A stretch of 64,000 nucleotides of DNA from positions 407,527-471,526 of the forward strand of contig FN649726.1 in assembly GCA_000310025.1 (NCBI GenBank), written 5' to 3'. Below, one piece after another: positions 36,301 through 49,100 of the stretch; positions within the stretch are counted from its first letter, which is position 1, and every line of letters starts with the position of its first letter. Made by a program: the position numbers and the translations under genes. The notes beneath the pieces were generated by a model. It was not told the DNA's origin. It saw only the letters and a program-made list of their open reading frames with translations, and ran no database searches. The stretch is from Ectocarpus siliculosus (lineage: Eukaryota > Sar > Phaeophyceae > Ectocarpales > Ectocarpaceae).

Positions 36301-38658
36301 GCAGTCTCGGAAGACGCCGCCGCCATGTTGCAGATGGTCGTGCCCACTCATTGGACCGCCGGCGGGGGGCAGGGGGGGGCGGGGCTCGCGGCGCTCAGCG
36401 TGGGCCAGCTGCGGCGGGAGGTGCTGCGGCTTGCCAAAGAACGTGCGTTTCTGTTGGCGCTGGTGAGAGAGGACGGTCGGCTTGGGAAGCGGCGGGCGGA
36501 GGCCGTCCACGACCAGTACCGCCACGAGATGCGGGCCTTGCGCTCGAAGAAAGGGTGAGTGCCGCTAGAGATGAAGCTTGTGCCTGCTAGGTAGGCTAAG
36601 GAGACGAGGATGGCAATGGTGGTGCCTCGTACTGAGGCATGAGATTGGTGGAGCGGCCGCTGCTGGTTGTGCTGGTGCCTCGTTGATTGGTTGGGTAGGT
36701 AGGAGACGAGGGTACCAGGGTACGGGGCGATTTGATTGGTGGAGAGCGGCCGCCGCCGATTGGCCCGCCAAAAACGACCGGGTGCTTGTTTTCCACACAC
36801 GCGACAGGGAGTTGGAGCGTTTGGTGCAGGAAGAGGCAAGTCGCACGGAAGAAGAGCAGGACAGAGGACGGGTAGTCGAACAAGAGGTGTGCAGCTTGCG
36901 GGAGGAGCTCAAGAAAGCGGAACAGGAATGGAAAGAGTGAGTCTGCCGAGCTGTCGCTCGTCTTTTGCAAGGTTCGAAAGGATGGCTCCGTGTGTGTGTG
37001 CTCATGGTTCACGTACCTCCCCCCCCCTCTCCCCACAAATGGCTGGAGCCAGCTCGGCGCGAAACGAGGAACTATCATCTGTCTCGAAAAGGACGAGTTG
37101 CGTACGGTCCAAAAGGCTTAGGCAACTTTATCTAGCTGAGCCGAGTCCTTTGCTCGTCATGGTTGTAGCTAAATTCCCAAATACTGCTGTGCTTCATAGA
37201 TCGGGTGTTTCCTGGCACTACGCTACCTCAATGTAACCCCCCCCCCCGCCGCCTTTGCTGCTTGTTTACCCCCTCACATATACTCGGAAGGCGCGTGGAT
37301 GCAGCGGTGCAGGAGAAAGAGTCGGCGCTGTCGGAGTCTTCGCGCGAAGCGTCTCAGTCGGCGACCAAGGCGCGGGAGCGTATCTCTAGGCTGGAAGCGG
37401 AGCACTCCCTGGCCCTCAGAGAGAACGGAAAGTCCTCGGTGCGGCAGAGGGCTCTCGAACGCGAGCTAGCTCGAATCAAGAGCAGGTACTGACACGTATG
37501 GCCGTGTTTGTCTTAGAGGCTGTTGATAGCAGCAACCCGAGGTTGGAAAAACGCTGGGTGACGGGGTTGTTAAACAAGAATCGATCGTGGCAGTATACTG
37601 TTCAACACCTGCGTACGGGAGGGTCGTATCGTCGCCGGCCTTGTTGTCTTGCGGCTGTTGGCAGCAGCAATCCGTGGCGGGGAGAAAACGCTTGTTGACT
37701 GGTTGTTCAACAAGCATAGCAGCTATCCGAGGGTAGAACACGCTTGGTGACGGGTTGTTAACAAAGTGGCGAAGGTTCAACACCTGTGTACCGGTGGATC
37801 GTACAGTATCGTGTTTGTCTTGCGGCTATTGATAGCAGCAACCCGAGGATAGAAATCTTTGGGCGACGGGTGATTAAACAAGAATCGATGGTGAAGATGA
37901 CCGAACAGAAGCAACTTCATTCGAGGTACATGTTCATTCTTTGCTGCTCGGGCCCTCGTCCGTTCAGTCGCACGTGGTGCTGAACCCCGGCCAGGCTAAC
38001 CTCTCGCCCTCTTCTTTATTGTGGCTCTTTTTTCAGCATGCAGGCCGAAGCCACGCTTGAGAAGGAGGCCCTCGAGGAGCGGGTGCGCACGGGGGAGTTA
38101 AAGCTCGCCACCGCTAGGCGAGAGCGAAACGCACTGTTAGCCGCCCTGCGAGACCTTCAGGGGCGGAGACGGTCCGGATCTGATCGTCCCCTGTCCCCCA
38201 TCGCGCCGTCGGACTTGGAAACCCAGCATGGAGGGGGGGGCATGGCGATACAGGAGCTCGACGATGCTGCGGACTTTGGCAGTGCCGTTACTGGTGGCAG
38301 GAGCGTTGGTCGTCGTGGTGGTAGGGCTGTTGGGGGGGAGGCGGAGGTTCGCGGACAATCGCAGGCAGCAGCACAGGTTGTTACCGCTCTGGGCAGCAGA
38401 GTCGAGGTCACCCGACAACAGGCTCGGCCTCCTGAGTTTGTAGAATCGAGGGCATCGGGAGGGTTTAAAGAAGGGGATGGTGCGATAGACTCGGGAGAAC
38501 GGGGGATGGGGGGGTCGAAGGGTATGGGTAGTCCAGGAGCGCCCGCGGGTGAAGGTGGTGGGAGAGCAGCATCATTGTCGGCGCGATTGGAGGCGCTTGC
38601 GCTTCAGACACAGCAGCTGTTGGAGGATGGTACCGATAGTAGTGATGACTCCGGGTGA
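27351..38658 (+). CDS. leucine-rich-repeat / long coiled-coil protein (LRRCC1-like layout)
   Basis: Fourteen phase-consistent exons: 27351-27438, 28415-28562, 29251-29335, 29907-30034, 30611-32419, 32890-33319, 33820-33917, 34165-34290, 34615-34705, 35217-35602, 35865-36554, 36808-36936, 37291-37485 and 38037-38658, giving 1,674 aa. Residues 20-150 are SDS22-type LRRs (ITKLNLATND, LSNLDLFCNRL, LKDLDISENSI, LLRLNVANNSI, LTELVLAGNPL) closed by a cap with YRGRILRALPSLTALDN. Residues 151-735 are Gly/Ser/Pro-rich and disordered. From LRRENEDLRRQV onward the protein is a broken coiled coil spread over exons 6-14, with a poly-Ser stretch in exon 10. LRR head plus long coiled coil recalls centriolar LRRCC1, but I see this as shared architecture, not proven orthology. 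The starts of exons 5, 8 and 9 are less certain because alternative AG sites exist. Confidence 0.8.
35403..35428 (+). repeat. coding (TCA)n tract encoding poly-serine
   Basis: A TCA triplet run in exon 10 of the LRR/coiled-coil gene adds nine consecutive serines. It stays in frame, so length changes of whole triplets would be tolerated. Confidence 0.85.
36061..36090. repeat. perfect inverted repeat (12-bp arms) inside coding exon 11
   Basis: GCTACTACCACC and its exact reverse complement GGTGGTAGTAGC flank six bases (GCCGGT), within exon 11 of the LRR/coiled-coil gene. The RNA could form a strong hairpin. It encodes an Ala-Thr-Thr-Thr-Ala-Gly-Gly-Gly-Ser-Ser-type stretch. Confidence 0.9.
37510..37880. 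repeat. decayed tandem repeat in intron 13
   Basis: Copies begin at 37510, 37646 and 37817, each opening GTCTT then GGCTRTTGRYAGCAGCAA. Inner blocks GGTGACGGGTTGTT, AACAAGAATCGAT and TTCAACACCTG recur in order. A partial copy sits inside the second unit near 37726. Period is about 136 bp, then 171 bp. Confidence 0.75.
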
Positions 38659-40146
38659 ACTGGGAGGTAATCGTCCCATTCTTGCCGGGTGTGGGCCTCC
38701 AAAGTGTAACTGGCCGGCTCCCGTAATTCGGCTTTGCAGTTTGATGGGTTGTTTGCGCAGACCTCTGCGATAGGCTCAAATGAAACCCTTCTGTGGGTAT
38801 CTATCTCGTGACGGACAGGTCGTGATTTTCTTGCTCAAGATTGTATATCAAGTGCCGTCAGAGATTGTTTTGTACGCATGTCGTGGCGCCGGAAAGTGAG
38901 GGCGTGCTTGTTGTTGGTGTTCCATTCGTTGAGTGTTGTAGGGGGTGTTGTAGAATTTCTTGGATTGATCGCGTGGCGCAAGTATAACTCCAACCGTGGC
39001 ATTGTGGAGAGGTTAACGTAGGCAGTACAGGGCATGTGTCGCATGTTCGTTTGTGCGCAGTGCGCGCAAATGCTGTATAAATGTGTACAATGCGTTTTAC
39101 GAAGTCATTGCCCAGCTTTACATTTTTTTTTTGTTCCAGTTTTTGAAACCCTACTGCAATGTTTTGTAGACTATGATATCCGTTCTTTGCTTTTGGTTGG
39201 AAAACAGGCCGGAAAACATTCACATCTCCTAAAAGGAAAATACTAGCCGGTAGAGTAAGATATCTCGTTCCCGAACACGTACTCGAAAAACGTATCGGAC
39301 GTAGCAAGCCCCCGACACCAATATCAACCTCGTTGCGAATTGGGCTTGAGTATAGCCGAGGCCACCACTTTCAGCCTCACAAAGAAATAATTTTCCTGTT
39401 GTATTTTGCTCTTGGCCTAGGATCATTTACTGTAAGTATTGGATTTTTGGGATGAGGCCTCCAGCTCCGGCCCGTGGTCCCACACATACTTTCCTAGCCA
39501 TGTGTTGTCCTTGACCACTGGCCTGGAGCCTGGTTGATTCACCCAAACTTTCGTGTATTCCGGTACGTGGATAATTACGACGGCTTTTACGGCGTGGTCT
39601 CCGTCAGGTAAGCAGTAAGCACCTCTCTACAAATACTAGAAACCTCCATATCGGACGTTGGGTTACCCCGAAGAGAGGAACTGTTGTGTTTGAATATGCC
39701 TCAGAAGAAAAGGGCGAGCTACAATACGGTGGAGCGGATTTATGTGAAGCCATCATGAACAACCACAGAGAAATCGTCGAAGCGGTGTGCAGATCTCCTC
39801 TGCCGCACGCCTTCGGGTTTCTACAGAGGCCAGGAAGCATGTCACCGCTCGGATTTTTTTTTTGCGAGGCAGAGCATGTTGCTGTGGGGGGCTCACCGCA
39901 CAACAATCCTGCATGAAGACATGCCTACTGAAGGTAGGGAAATGCATGCCCGGTAACAGCTGAAGTTGTGCTGACAACGACATGCATCAATGCTGGGAGA
40001 CCGCTCTCTCTCTGTCTCTTGCCTCTCTGTCTCTGGCGCGCTCTATCGCTGTTGCTGATTTCAAGATTTTCTTGCCACAAAGGATACCCGTCCCGCAATC
40101 TTTTACATCGACCCCCGTACGCTCACCTGATGCCTTCCCCGCCCAG
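38659..40146. other. intergenic region and probable 5' end of the NPHP4-like gene
   Basis: I find no complete gene here. The first confident NPHP4-like exon (40147) enters in phase 1, so an upstream coding start with one spare base is required. Two candidates fit a short first exon: ATG at 39921 read to a donor G|GTAGGG, or ATG at 39946 read to G|GTAACA. Neither can be chosen from sequence alone. A pyrimidine-rich CTCTCTGTCTC tract at 40006-40045 precedes the exon. Confidence 0.35.
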
Positions 40147-43100
40147 AAACAAGCATCGATCGTGAGGGTGACAGTCCCAAGGCGGATCGGGAGGGTGGAC
40201 GTCGATCGAAGAATGACACCTCCGTGCCATTCGATCCCACGAAAGACTCCCTAGTGGTAGACGAAGATACAGGAAGCGGCGCAATATCCACGCGTTCTAG
40301 GCGCCACAGCAGTAGCGGCCGTCGACGTAGCAGTGGTGGTGGCAGCAGTGCAGGAGATGACACTCCCCGAAAGAAGAGCTCTGACGCCGCTGCTGACCGT
40401 CCCAGCTTAGAAGGTATCTTCAATGATAGCGAAGATGGCTCGAGTAGCGACATTTTCGATGTTGGCGCCGGGACAGCCTCCCCGTCGCCGCGGCGGGATA
40501 GTGGCGGTGGCCGGCGGCGCTCGTCAAATTCGGCCGATGTGCTGAACGCCCGACGGCCGTCGTCCGGGCCACAGAGCGGCGAGCGGTCACCCAGGCGAAA
40601 ATCCGCTGCTGGGGAACGGCGTCGATCGAGCAGCAAGCGGCCGCGAAGGGATCCATCGCCGCGGCGTGGGCGGCGGGCGGGGGGCGCATCCGGGCCTGCT
40701 TCCCTCAGTCAGACGCAGCACGCGGCGAGATCGCTCTCTGCAATGGGCCTGAGCGGATCCGGATCTACAAAACCCAGGACGAGAGCGGAGGTCAAAGAGC
40801 AGGGAAGGGTGCGAGAGTGGGCGAGTTTTTGCAGGCGCAAGACGTATCTTTCTCTGGAGGATCTTTCTCTGGAGGAGCGGCCACGGGTTGCAAGGAAGGG
40901 CGCTGTCACGCCGTTTTCTCTCCAACTTATGAGGGTGAACTTCTAAAGCAGTGGTATCATGTACACATAAAAACCAAAGTAAATAAGCAAACTTTCCCGT
41001 GGCTATGCCTAATAGGGGTTGCAGCTTGCGCGTTTTTCAGCAGTGCAGTCCAGTGTCGTCGAAGAACAAAGTGCCGAGTTGAGCTGCACGTGCAGTTAAG
41101 CAGGATGGCACCTCCCGACAAAGGCTTGGAACAACACTGCTTATGGTCCACTATACTCAGATATGCCTGTGGATAGAACGCTCTAACCGTTGAGGAAAAA
41201 GCACCAGCTGCAAACAGTGTGTCTCTCACACGTGTGGCGCTCGTTTCTAAGCCAAGCATCCCGCATGTACATAACATATCGTGGTCGTAATTTTTTGCGG
41301 CTGCCGCACACCGAACTGCAGGTGGAGGGCTGGCGAGTGCCTTCAGTCTTGGTCGACCGTGCTAGCGCCGCCGGCCATGGACTGCGGTTCTCTGTGAGCG
41401 TGAGCTTCTACCATGCTGGATCGAAACGGTTCTACGGGGACACGTTCATGGGAGAGCTCTTGGATGAGGAGGACGAAGAGCGCGTGGAAGTGGTGTCGGA
41501 AAGACGCCAAAGCACTTTTTCTTCGGGGATGAAAGGGAGATCTCGCAAGGTGAAGGATGCCACATAACCCGGTTAGGTAGCTCCACTGTTTTACTCTTGT
41601 GTGGAAACAGCTTATCAGCTGTAGACCAGCAGAACGTCACTGTACCTCGCATACAAGGGAGCTTTCTTCCAACAGCGGTGGGTTTAAAGTACCGTCTTGC
41701 TGCTCTCGAGTTTTCGACAGCGTTGACATGGAGGGCCTCTGCTCACCGCTGCTTTCTCCACCTCTGTCTCCGCATGCTGAAACTTCCAACGGTCAGCAAC
41801 GGGGCCGCTCGAAACCGAAAAACAACCGGAGCAAGAACAACAGCAGCAGTCGACGTCAGGGACGGGGCGGGGATACAAACGATGACGATTCGGACGACCG
41901 CGACGACGACGACGAGGATCAGGAGATGGAGGTTGCCACGAGGCACGAAGAGCTGCTGTACTGGTACACCGGCTTCGAAGACCCCAACTGCATTGCTGTC
42001 GTCGAGCTGGTGGCCACGGTTATGGACACGGAGAACGGTGTACAGGTTCGTCCGTTGATTAATGATATGCGTTCACTTGCATGGCATTCACGGCAGCTGA
42101 GCTATGGGGTAATGATGAACGCCCATTGCAGATTCAGTGCCTGTGAAGGACATGGAAACCTGAAGGGGTCAAGTAGTGGCTCAGTAGGTCTTGGCCAATC
42201 GCCAAAAGTTGGTGATTCTATCACGGCGCCAAGGATGCGGAGATATTGCGTTGCACGCAGCCTCTTTCACACACCGGGCTGTACCGCTTAGCAGCGCAAC
42301 TCACGATCTTTGTACATCCTCATCTACCGTGCGACCTGTGCGTGCTTTGCCGGATTGTCCAGGAGGGGCAGTACGGGTGCGGTTGGACGTTTATCCAGTT
42401 CTTTGGACCGAACGAGCCGGAGGCGGTACAGCATAGAGATGTCTACCACGGGTCCCCGCGAAACCTGCTGTTTTTCGAGCAGGTGTGCATCTCCTTCGCA
42501 AATATCGTCACATGTTTCTGGACCAAAAAGAAAATGTACGCGTCCAACATGACTTACACATGAACACCGCCTTGCTGTTTCTGCCAACGTGGCATGATTC
42601 AAAGGACTACACAACGCAGCAGCAGTCACTCCACGTTCTTTATTCCGCAAGGAGCACAGCCAACCTTCCTGTACCACGATGAATGAATGACAGGGCGACT
42701 GGGGAAGCGTTGGGGAGACCGTTATCCCCGGATGTTCCCTCTGGTTCACCCTGTCGGTGTGGGAAGGTCTGCTGAAGGCGAGACACCTGTTTCGCCCTGA
42801 CGAGATCGTGTCAGCGGTCGATGTCCTCCCAGGCACCCAGGCACGTGATATTTCAACTGTGATGCATAGCGAATTTCCGTTTCCTCAGAATACCGGCGAA
42901 AAACATGCGTACCATTGTTGTGCGTGCACACGATGGCGGGAAGATAGGCCGAGTCGACGCACCCTCACCACTTTCGACATATCTGATCACCAGTCGAGTC
43001 ACGTTCGCCTTACGTACGGATTATTCACTACACACAATCAGTGACGGTGTCGTACAATTCATCATGAACGTGCCTCACAAACTCCTTTCTTACACCGCAA

Positions 43101-46100
43101 CCATAAAGCAATTCGTAAATCCCAAGTCGCTACTGCAACTAGCTCAAAGGCCTCCTTTCCCTTCTTACCAGCAACGCTTTCATGATATCACCGTTCTATC
43201 TTCCTGTGCCTCCCCAGACTAAACAAATCACCGTGCCGGGCAAGCCCGCCAAGTTCGGCCCTTTCTTGGGCCTCAAGATCGACGAAGTTTCAAAGGCCCC
43301 GTCACGACGACGCCGAGGAGGTGCGGGCGCTTCTAGAGAGGGGATGGCCTGGAACATGTCTCCGGTCCGGCCTCGCCTCGCTGCATCCTTCGAGTTCCGC
43401 CTCTCGGCGCTACAGGTCATCATTCCAGGGCGGCAGGGCTACGAGCGAGACTTGCTCAAGCACCTTGGAGAAGACGTCCCAGACCAGGTGTGTGCGTGGC
43501 ACAACAACACCGTAGGCATTTGTGCAATTTTGGTTAACTCTTTTTACATCTGTCGCAACCTGGCAGATGAAGAAGCCACGGTAACACATCCAGGTTCCTT
43601 GTGGTCTGTCGGCTTTCTCTTGGCTGTGTCGCTTGTCCATGAGATGCCCCCATGGGCGAGCGACGTCTGAGACCCACTTTCTCAAAATGATCAACACCAA
43701 CACCAACACCACCACCACCACCACCACCAACACCACCAACAACAACAGCAAACATAATTTCAGCAGCGGGAGTAGATGCGTGGACCCTCCCAGTCCGACA
43801 GAAACACGCCCGGGCTTGAACCCCCCATCCCACCCCCCCATTGGGGGGCACTTGGACATAATTCAGTGCGTTATTGAAGCAAATGGCGCAACGGATTCGA
43901 TTCTGGAGGTTATATATGAGTTTACTTTCTTAACTTGGGGCTCCTAAACATCCAACGAGGCCGACAACTTTGTTCCTCAATAATGCCGGTGGTCTGTTCC
44001 TCGTGAAAAGTAGGAATTGGACGAGAGCGTCTTGGGATAGGAATCAAGCGTGGGTGTTGGGGGCGGGATTCAAGCCTTTCGATAGTGAGTGCAACCGTCA
44101 CGGACGACATGAAGCTATTCACCAGCTAAGTTGTTGTTTTCCACGATGTGGTGAATAGGTGATGATGATGGTTCCATGTCTACCGAGTCCGACGGCAAGA
44201 GGTTAGAAGAGGAGGGGGTTCCGAGAAGGCGAATCTCTTTTTCAACCAAAATGTGCATCGCGGTAGGGTATTGTACGGGAAGATACGCCCGGATAGGCCG
44301 AACGCGCGTTACACACCGGACGACAAATGACATTCAGAAGCCAAAACGATTGAGGGTTGAAAAATGCCTTTTGGGAGAGCCAACAACTTGAATACTTTAA
44401 ATGCCGACCCTTTGCGTGCCCGAGCGCCTCTCTGACACCTAACCTCATTAACCAACACGAAACGAGAAAACACAAATATTACCGCGCCCACGTCGTTGCC
44501 CGCGTTCGCAGGAAATTGTGAAGACCACGACGCACCAGCACACCCTGGGATTCTCCACCACACAGCGAGAAGTTGTGACGCCTTCGTCAGGAGGAGGGGG
44601 GAGCGGGAGGGGCGAAGGGAGGGGCGGGGGTGGCGGGAATAGGGCCAAGATAGTGGATAGGCGGGCGAAAATCGGGTTCCACAACGGGCACACCCTGGTT
44701 CTGCCGCATGAGGTCAGTTTAGCTTCTTGTTACTTGGTTCCTAAACGGGACATGGAGTGATGGAGGTGAAACCCCACTGGAAAGCAAACGAGATGTTTCT
44801 CCGTCGTTTTTCAAAGGGTCCACGGTGTGCTTTAGGAACAAGAGTACGACAGTTTCCCTCGTCTCTTGGCTCCTGCCGACATCATCCCTTTTCGAACAAA
44901 GCTGATGACGGTTGAAGTATTCGGGCGAGAGGTGTCATCACGCCGGCGCAAGGAGGGGCCATCTGGTTGGCGTCATGGGCCCGGCAACCCAACATGCCCG
45001 GTTTCGCGCCACTATACTGACGCCATGCCTGAGTGTAGCCAGACGTCTGAATAGTACGCGTGGACTAGACATGGGACTCTCGCTACCTCTACCTCCTTTC
45101 GCTACCTGTTGTCGCAGTATTCACAAGAACGCATCGCGGGAGAATCACTCCCAACCTATTCAATTTGTATTAACCGGATACAGTCGTTGTGTGCTGTGTC
45201 CGAACAGTGGGTGGAGAGTCACCTGGAGGAGACGAACGAGACTGACGTGCTCATGCTACCGGAGGAGGTGTCCTCTCTAAGCGTCGATGGCTATGTGCCC
45301 CACCCGCTCTTCGCGCTCGTCGTCCTCATCGAGTACACCATCAGGTACAAGAAGACTTACCCTAGACCGTGGCATTTCCTACACACGAACTCTTCCCTTA
45401 CATCGCACACCGTGCGTGTTTTCTTGCCCCTAAAAGAGCTGACGGAAAATGCTCTTTGCCGTTTTCGCTGTCATTGAGGATACACCCCGTTACACAAGTA
45501 CAACACCCAACCGCCCCGAAACGCACTAGTTTGATCGAAACATTGGTTTTGTCGACGATCCATGGGTGGATGGATACCGGCGGCTTCTATCGACCTTGTC
45601 CGTGGGCGTGTTTGACGGCCATCCGAACAGGGTATTTCAGCACCTCAACTCAGCATTGTCGCCTTGAGCTACTACGCATTCGTGCACTTTCCCCAACAAC
45701 ATCGGAGAATGTCGAGGGTTGCAGGCTAGACTCGTTTTGCAGCGTGCATCTTGTCGATTAGCTCCTGTGCGGTCCGTGGGCTACCTATCCCACGAGGTGC
45801 GAACGCTAGTGCCATCTACAGTGATACCTGATTCTCGCCGCCGTCCCGACCGCGGCGCAATTTGTTTTGCCTGTGCCCTCCAACCCCCCCTTCAACGCAG
45901 GACGAGGCCCAAGGCCGCGGGTGGCGGGCGAGGCGGAGGGGGTGGGGGTAGGGCCAGGAAGGGGGACCCCCTGGCGCAGGCACAGGCAGAGCTCAGTCAT
46001 GCCGCCTTGCCCGTGGTCGTGGGAATGCAGGTGCAGAGAGGCTGCGCTGCTTTGGCCCGACGTCTCTTGTGGGTATACTCGGCTTCAACTGTCTGCATCT

Positions 46101-49100
46101 AACAACAAGTGGTCACTCTGTGAGGTGCTTATTGTTGTAAGGAAGCATATGCGTGGTCGATTCACTCCTTCTCAAGCGTATCTTCCTTTGCCTGCTTTCA
46201 TCCTACAAGGTCTTCCTCCCGCACGATGGCAAGAGGCTTCGGCTCCGGAACACCCCTCGTGGCGAAGAGAATATGGACATCAGTCTGAGGCTCGCTGCCG
46301 ACAAGAAAGTCCGCCTAGTCACCACGGAGCTGGTGAGCTCATGTTGAGCCATGCGGGGCATCTTGGAAGAACGAAGCACGAGCTAGCCGCTACCGAAAAA
46401 TCAAGCAGGGGTGTGCCTACGACCAGACCGAATATACCAAGCCCATCGAAAACATGATTGCCATTAAAATGACATGGGACCTGGAACGAGATTCTCGCGT
46501 TATTCTCCATCTACCAGTACAGGCTGCAGCAAGGAAAGAATGCCGCGGTAACGCCCGCCCCTTCAATAGGGGCTGATGGCGATTATCAAATCGGGCAATG
46601 TGTCAAACGACCCACTGTGCTTTCTCTTCTGCTGCAGGTTTACACCAACAAGAACCACCTCCTGGATGAGGCGCACGGCGGCGCCAGCGACGGCGAGGAC
46701 GGGCGAGGTCCGAAGATGGTCTATTTCGACCTCAAGGTAGGACGTGGAACAGACCGTCCAAGTGATCGCCACCTTGTTGTTGCGGACATACATGGGTCGT
46801 CTTCACTGTTTGATCACTGACCGGTCGAATCGCATTTTCTTGCCTCAACTTGACCTTGAAAATCACAGGCACGCACAGCAGGGGGGAGGCGGGACAATAG
46901 CACAAAAAAATAGAGTTCCTGTGTTACCTTCCACCCGTGTGTGACCCATCTGATACGTCAACATACTGCCACGACGTGTATTCTGGCGCTAGAACAGATG
47001 GGAAGGAATCAAACAAACAATCATCAACAGGTTTCCCAGCCAAGCTGTTCCCTCGGTGCCCATGGTTCCGTCGTCACCGCAGTCCTCTCTCTGAACTACA
47101 CAATACAAGCACATGGCGTACGCGAAGAGAAAAAAAATTCGAGATCCTCTAGACTATTGGTTTCGTCGCCTCGCCGCACGTGCGGCCTTGGTAGGGGAAA
47201 TTTCGGCATTGCTTCGTGGCACAGCTGGCTACTTTGATATTAGTCCGGCTCTTTCCGAACAAGCAATGAGCATTTTATGAAAAACTGCTCCTCTCGAGTG
47301 AATCATGGAAAGTCCAAACAGCCCCGACAAGCGGTACTTGCTGTACTTGGCCGGTTGGGACCCGAAACATTACGACTCGATTCAGATTCGCAGTAGTTGA
47401 TCTCGCCCAGACCAACAGTCGCCTGGCATTTCCGATCGTGCACCTGGCTTTTGACCGGACGTAGGCGTTTGACTCCCATGGGAAGAGACTACAAGACGAA
47501 ACGCCCGCCAGCGCTGATGAAAGCCCGCTCGAAGCTGACTGGGGACCACCGAAGCAAGAAGCGGTAGAGAGCAGGTAAGCGTGTGTGCGGGCGTTCAAAG
47601 GCCATCGATATGATGCCGACGAAACTCCATCGTCTCTCTCGGTTTGTTTTCTTCGTGGAGGAACTTGATAAATGATGCATCCCCCGTTGCGGATCGCCCG
47701 GGCGGGTGCCACGGTGATGTTATAGCAACCGTCGCGTCCAAAATCGTTTGACTCCTGCCACCCGACAACCTCTTCACATGATTCTTCACTGGCCACAGTT
47801 GTAGGACGAGAAATGGAAAAATGCCCAACACTGACCGGGTCAAACGAGTACACTTGGGGGATTATGTGTGGCGTCCTAAAGAAGAAAGAACCACTGGCGG
47901 TGGTGCCCCGTACATACAGTATATTTAAGCAAAGAACACTTGGAATGACGTTGGATGTAGCTCGGTCAGTCTTTTAGTTGTCACTCCTTTCTGATAAATC
48001 GTCGCGCAGACTGACATCTAAGGCTTGACAATTGGTGTGGAGTTAGCCCCCCCCCCCTGCACCGATTTTCAAAGGCGACTTATATACCTGCAGCGAAGGG
48101 GGTTTCAATGCCAAACGTTACGTGTGAGGAGATTTCTCGAGGAGATGGTCCCAACACCACCCTTATCGGCGCGAACACGTACCTTTCCTGCCGACATTCT
48201 ATGTAGTATCTCTATCGGATGGCTTGAGCGGTTGTTGAAGCATAGCAAAGGCTTATCAGTAGCAAAAACACAGGGTCCTTCCAACTTCTGCGGACAGGAG
48301 CATCTACTTACTTCACGGACACACGTACTCAAACCCCACCGCCCGTTTTGCTCTCCCTTCAATGAATCCTGTATCCATGCTTTTCGATGTGGTGTACGGC
48401 CATTCAACCCCTTCTGATGACCACTTTTAATGGGGAATTCCCAATACGATAAACGTCCACGTTTCCAGCAACGGGACTGCTTCGTCGAGCGTAGAAAGCA
48501 CCAGCAGCAGCTCTGAATCGTCCACGGAAAGCTCTTCCTCTTCCTCTTCCTCTTCCTCGAGTCAGAGCGAAACCCCGGCGCCAAAGACGCGGAAACCGAC
48601 ACCTCCTACAAGACGGAAGAAGCCGGCTAAGGTATGGCATGGTAGGGATGGAATACAATGCCTCGAGTCTTATCCAACCGCAGGCCGTCGCGTGTTTTGC
48701 CACAAAATCTTTAAGCTTGCGATGATCTCCAAGGGAATTCCACGACAAGGTGACAGCCCGCTCACACGAATCAAGTCCTCTTACATCCTCACAAACAGAA
48801 AATGTCACATATGGATCCATTGTTCGAATTTTAAAGTCGCCGTGTCCGTACTCTACGGTTGTTCTTGGCTTGCCGCTGAAGTGGAAGAGTTCCTTCACGC
48901 CCGATTACTCCAGGGCGGATCGCCGAAACTTCGTTCTTTCTCTAGCCGGGGTCAATCGTTTCGGCGCCATCATCCCATTTCCTCAGTTGCAAGGGCCTAC
49001 CCCGTCGTTGGAACACCGGTTGCGGAAATGCGATCGATTGACTCCTGTGCAAACCATCCCATCGATATGCTGAACGAGCGAAATTCACGGCGCTCATCTC

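Noticed and set aside
40103-40636. A 177-codon minus-strand frame
   Set aside because: Antisense shadow of the Ser/Arg-rich NPHP4-like exon, which has proper borders and joins downstream exons in phase.
46440-46550. A candidate exon ending IYQYRLQQGKNAA before a GTAACG donor
   Set aside because: Family alignment joins the exons ending 46332 and starting 46638 directly. I find no convincing acceptor for this segment, though an alternative exon cannot be excluded.
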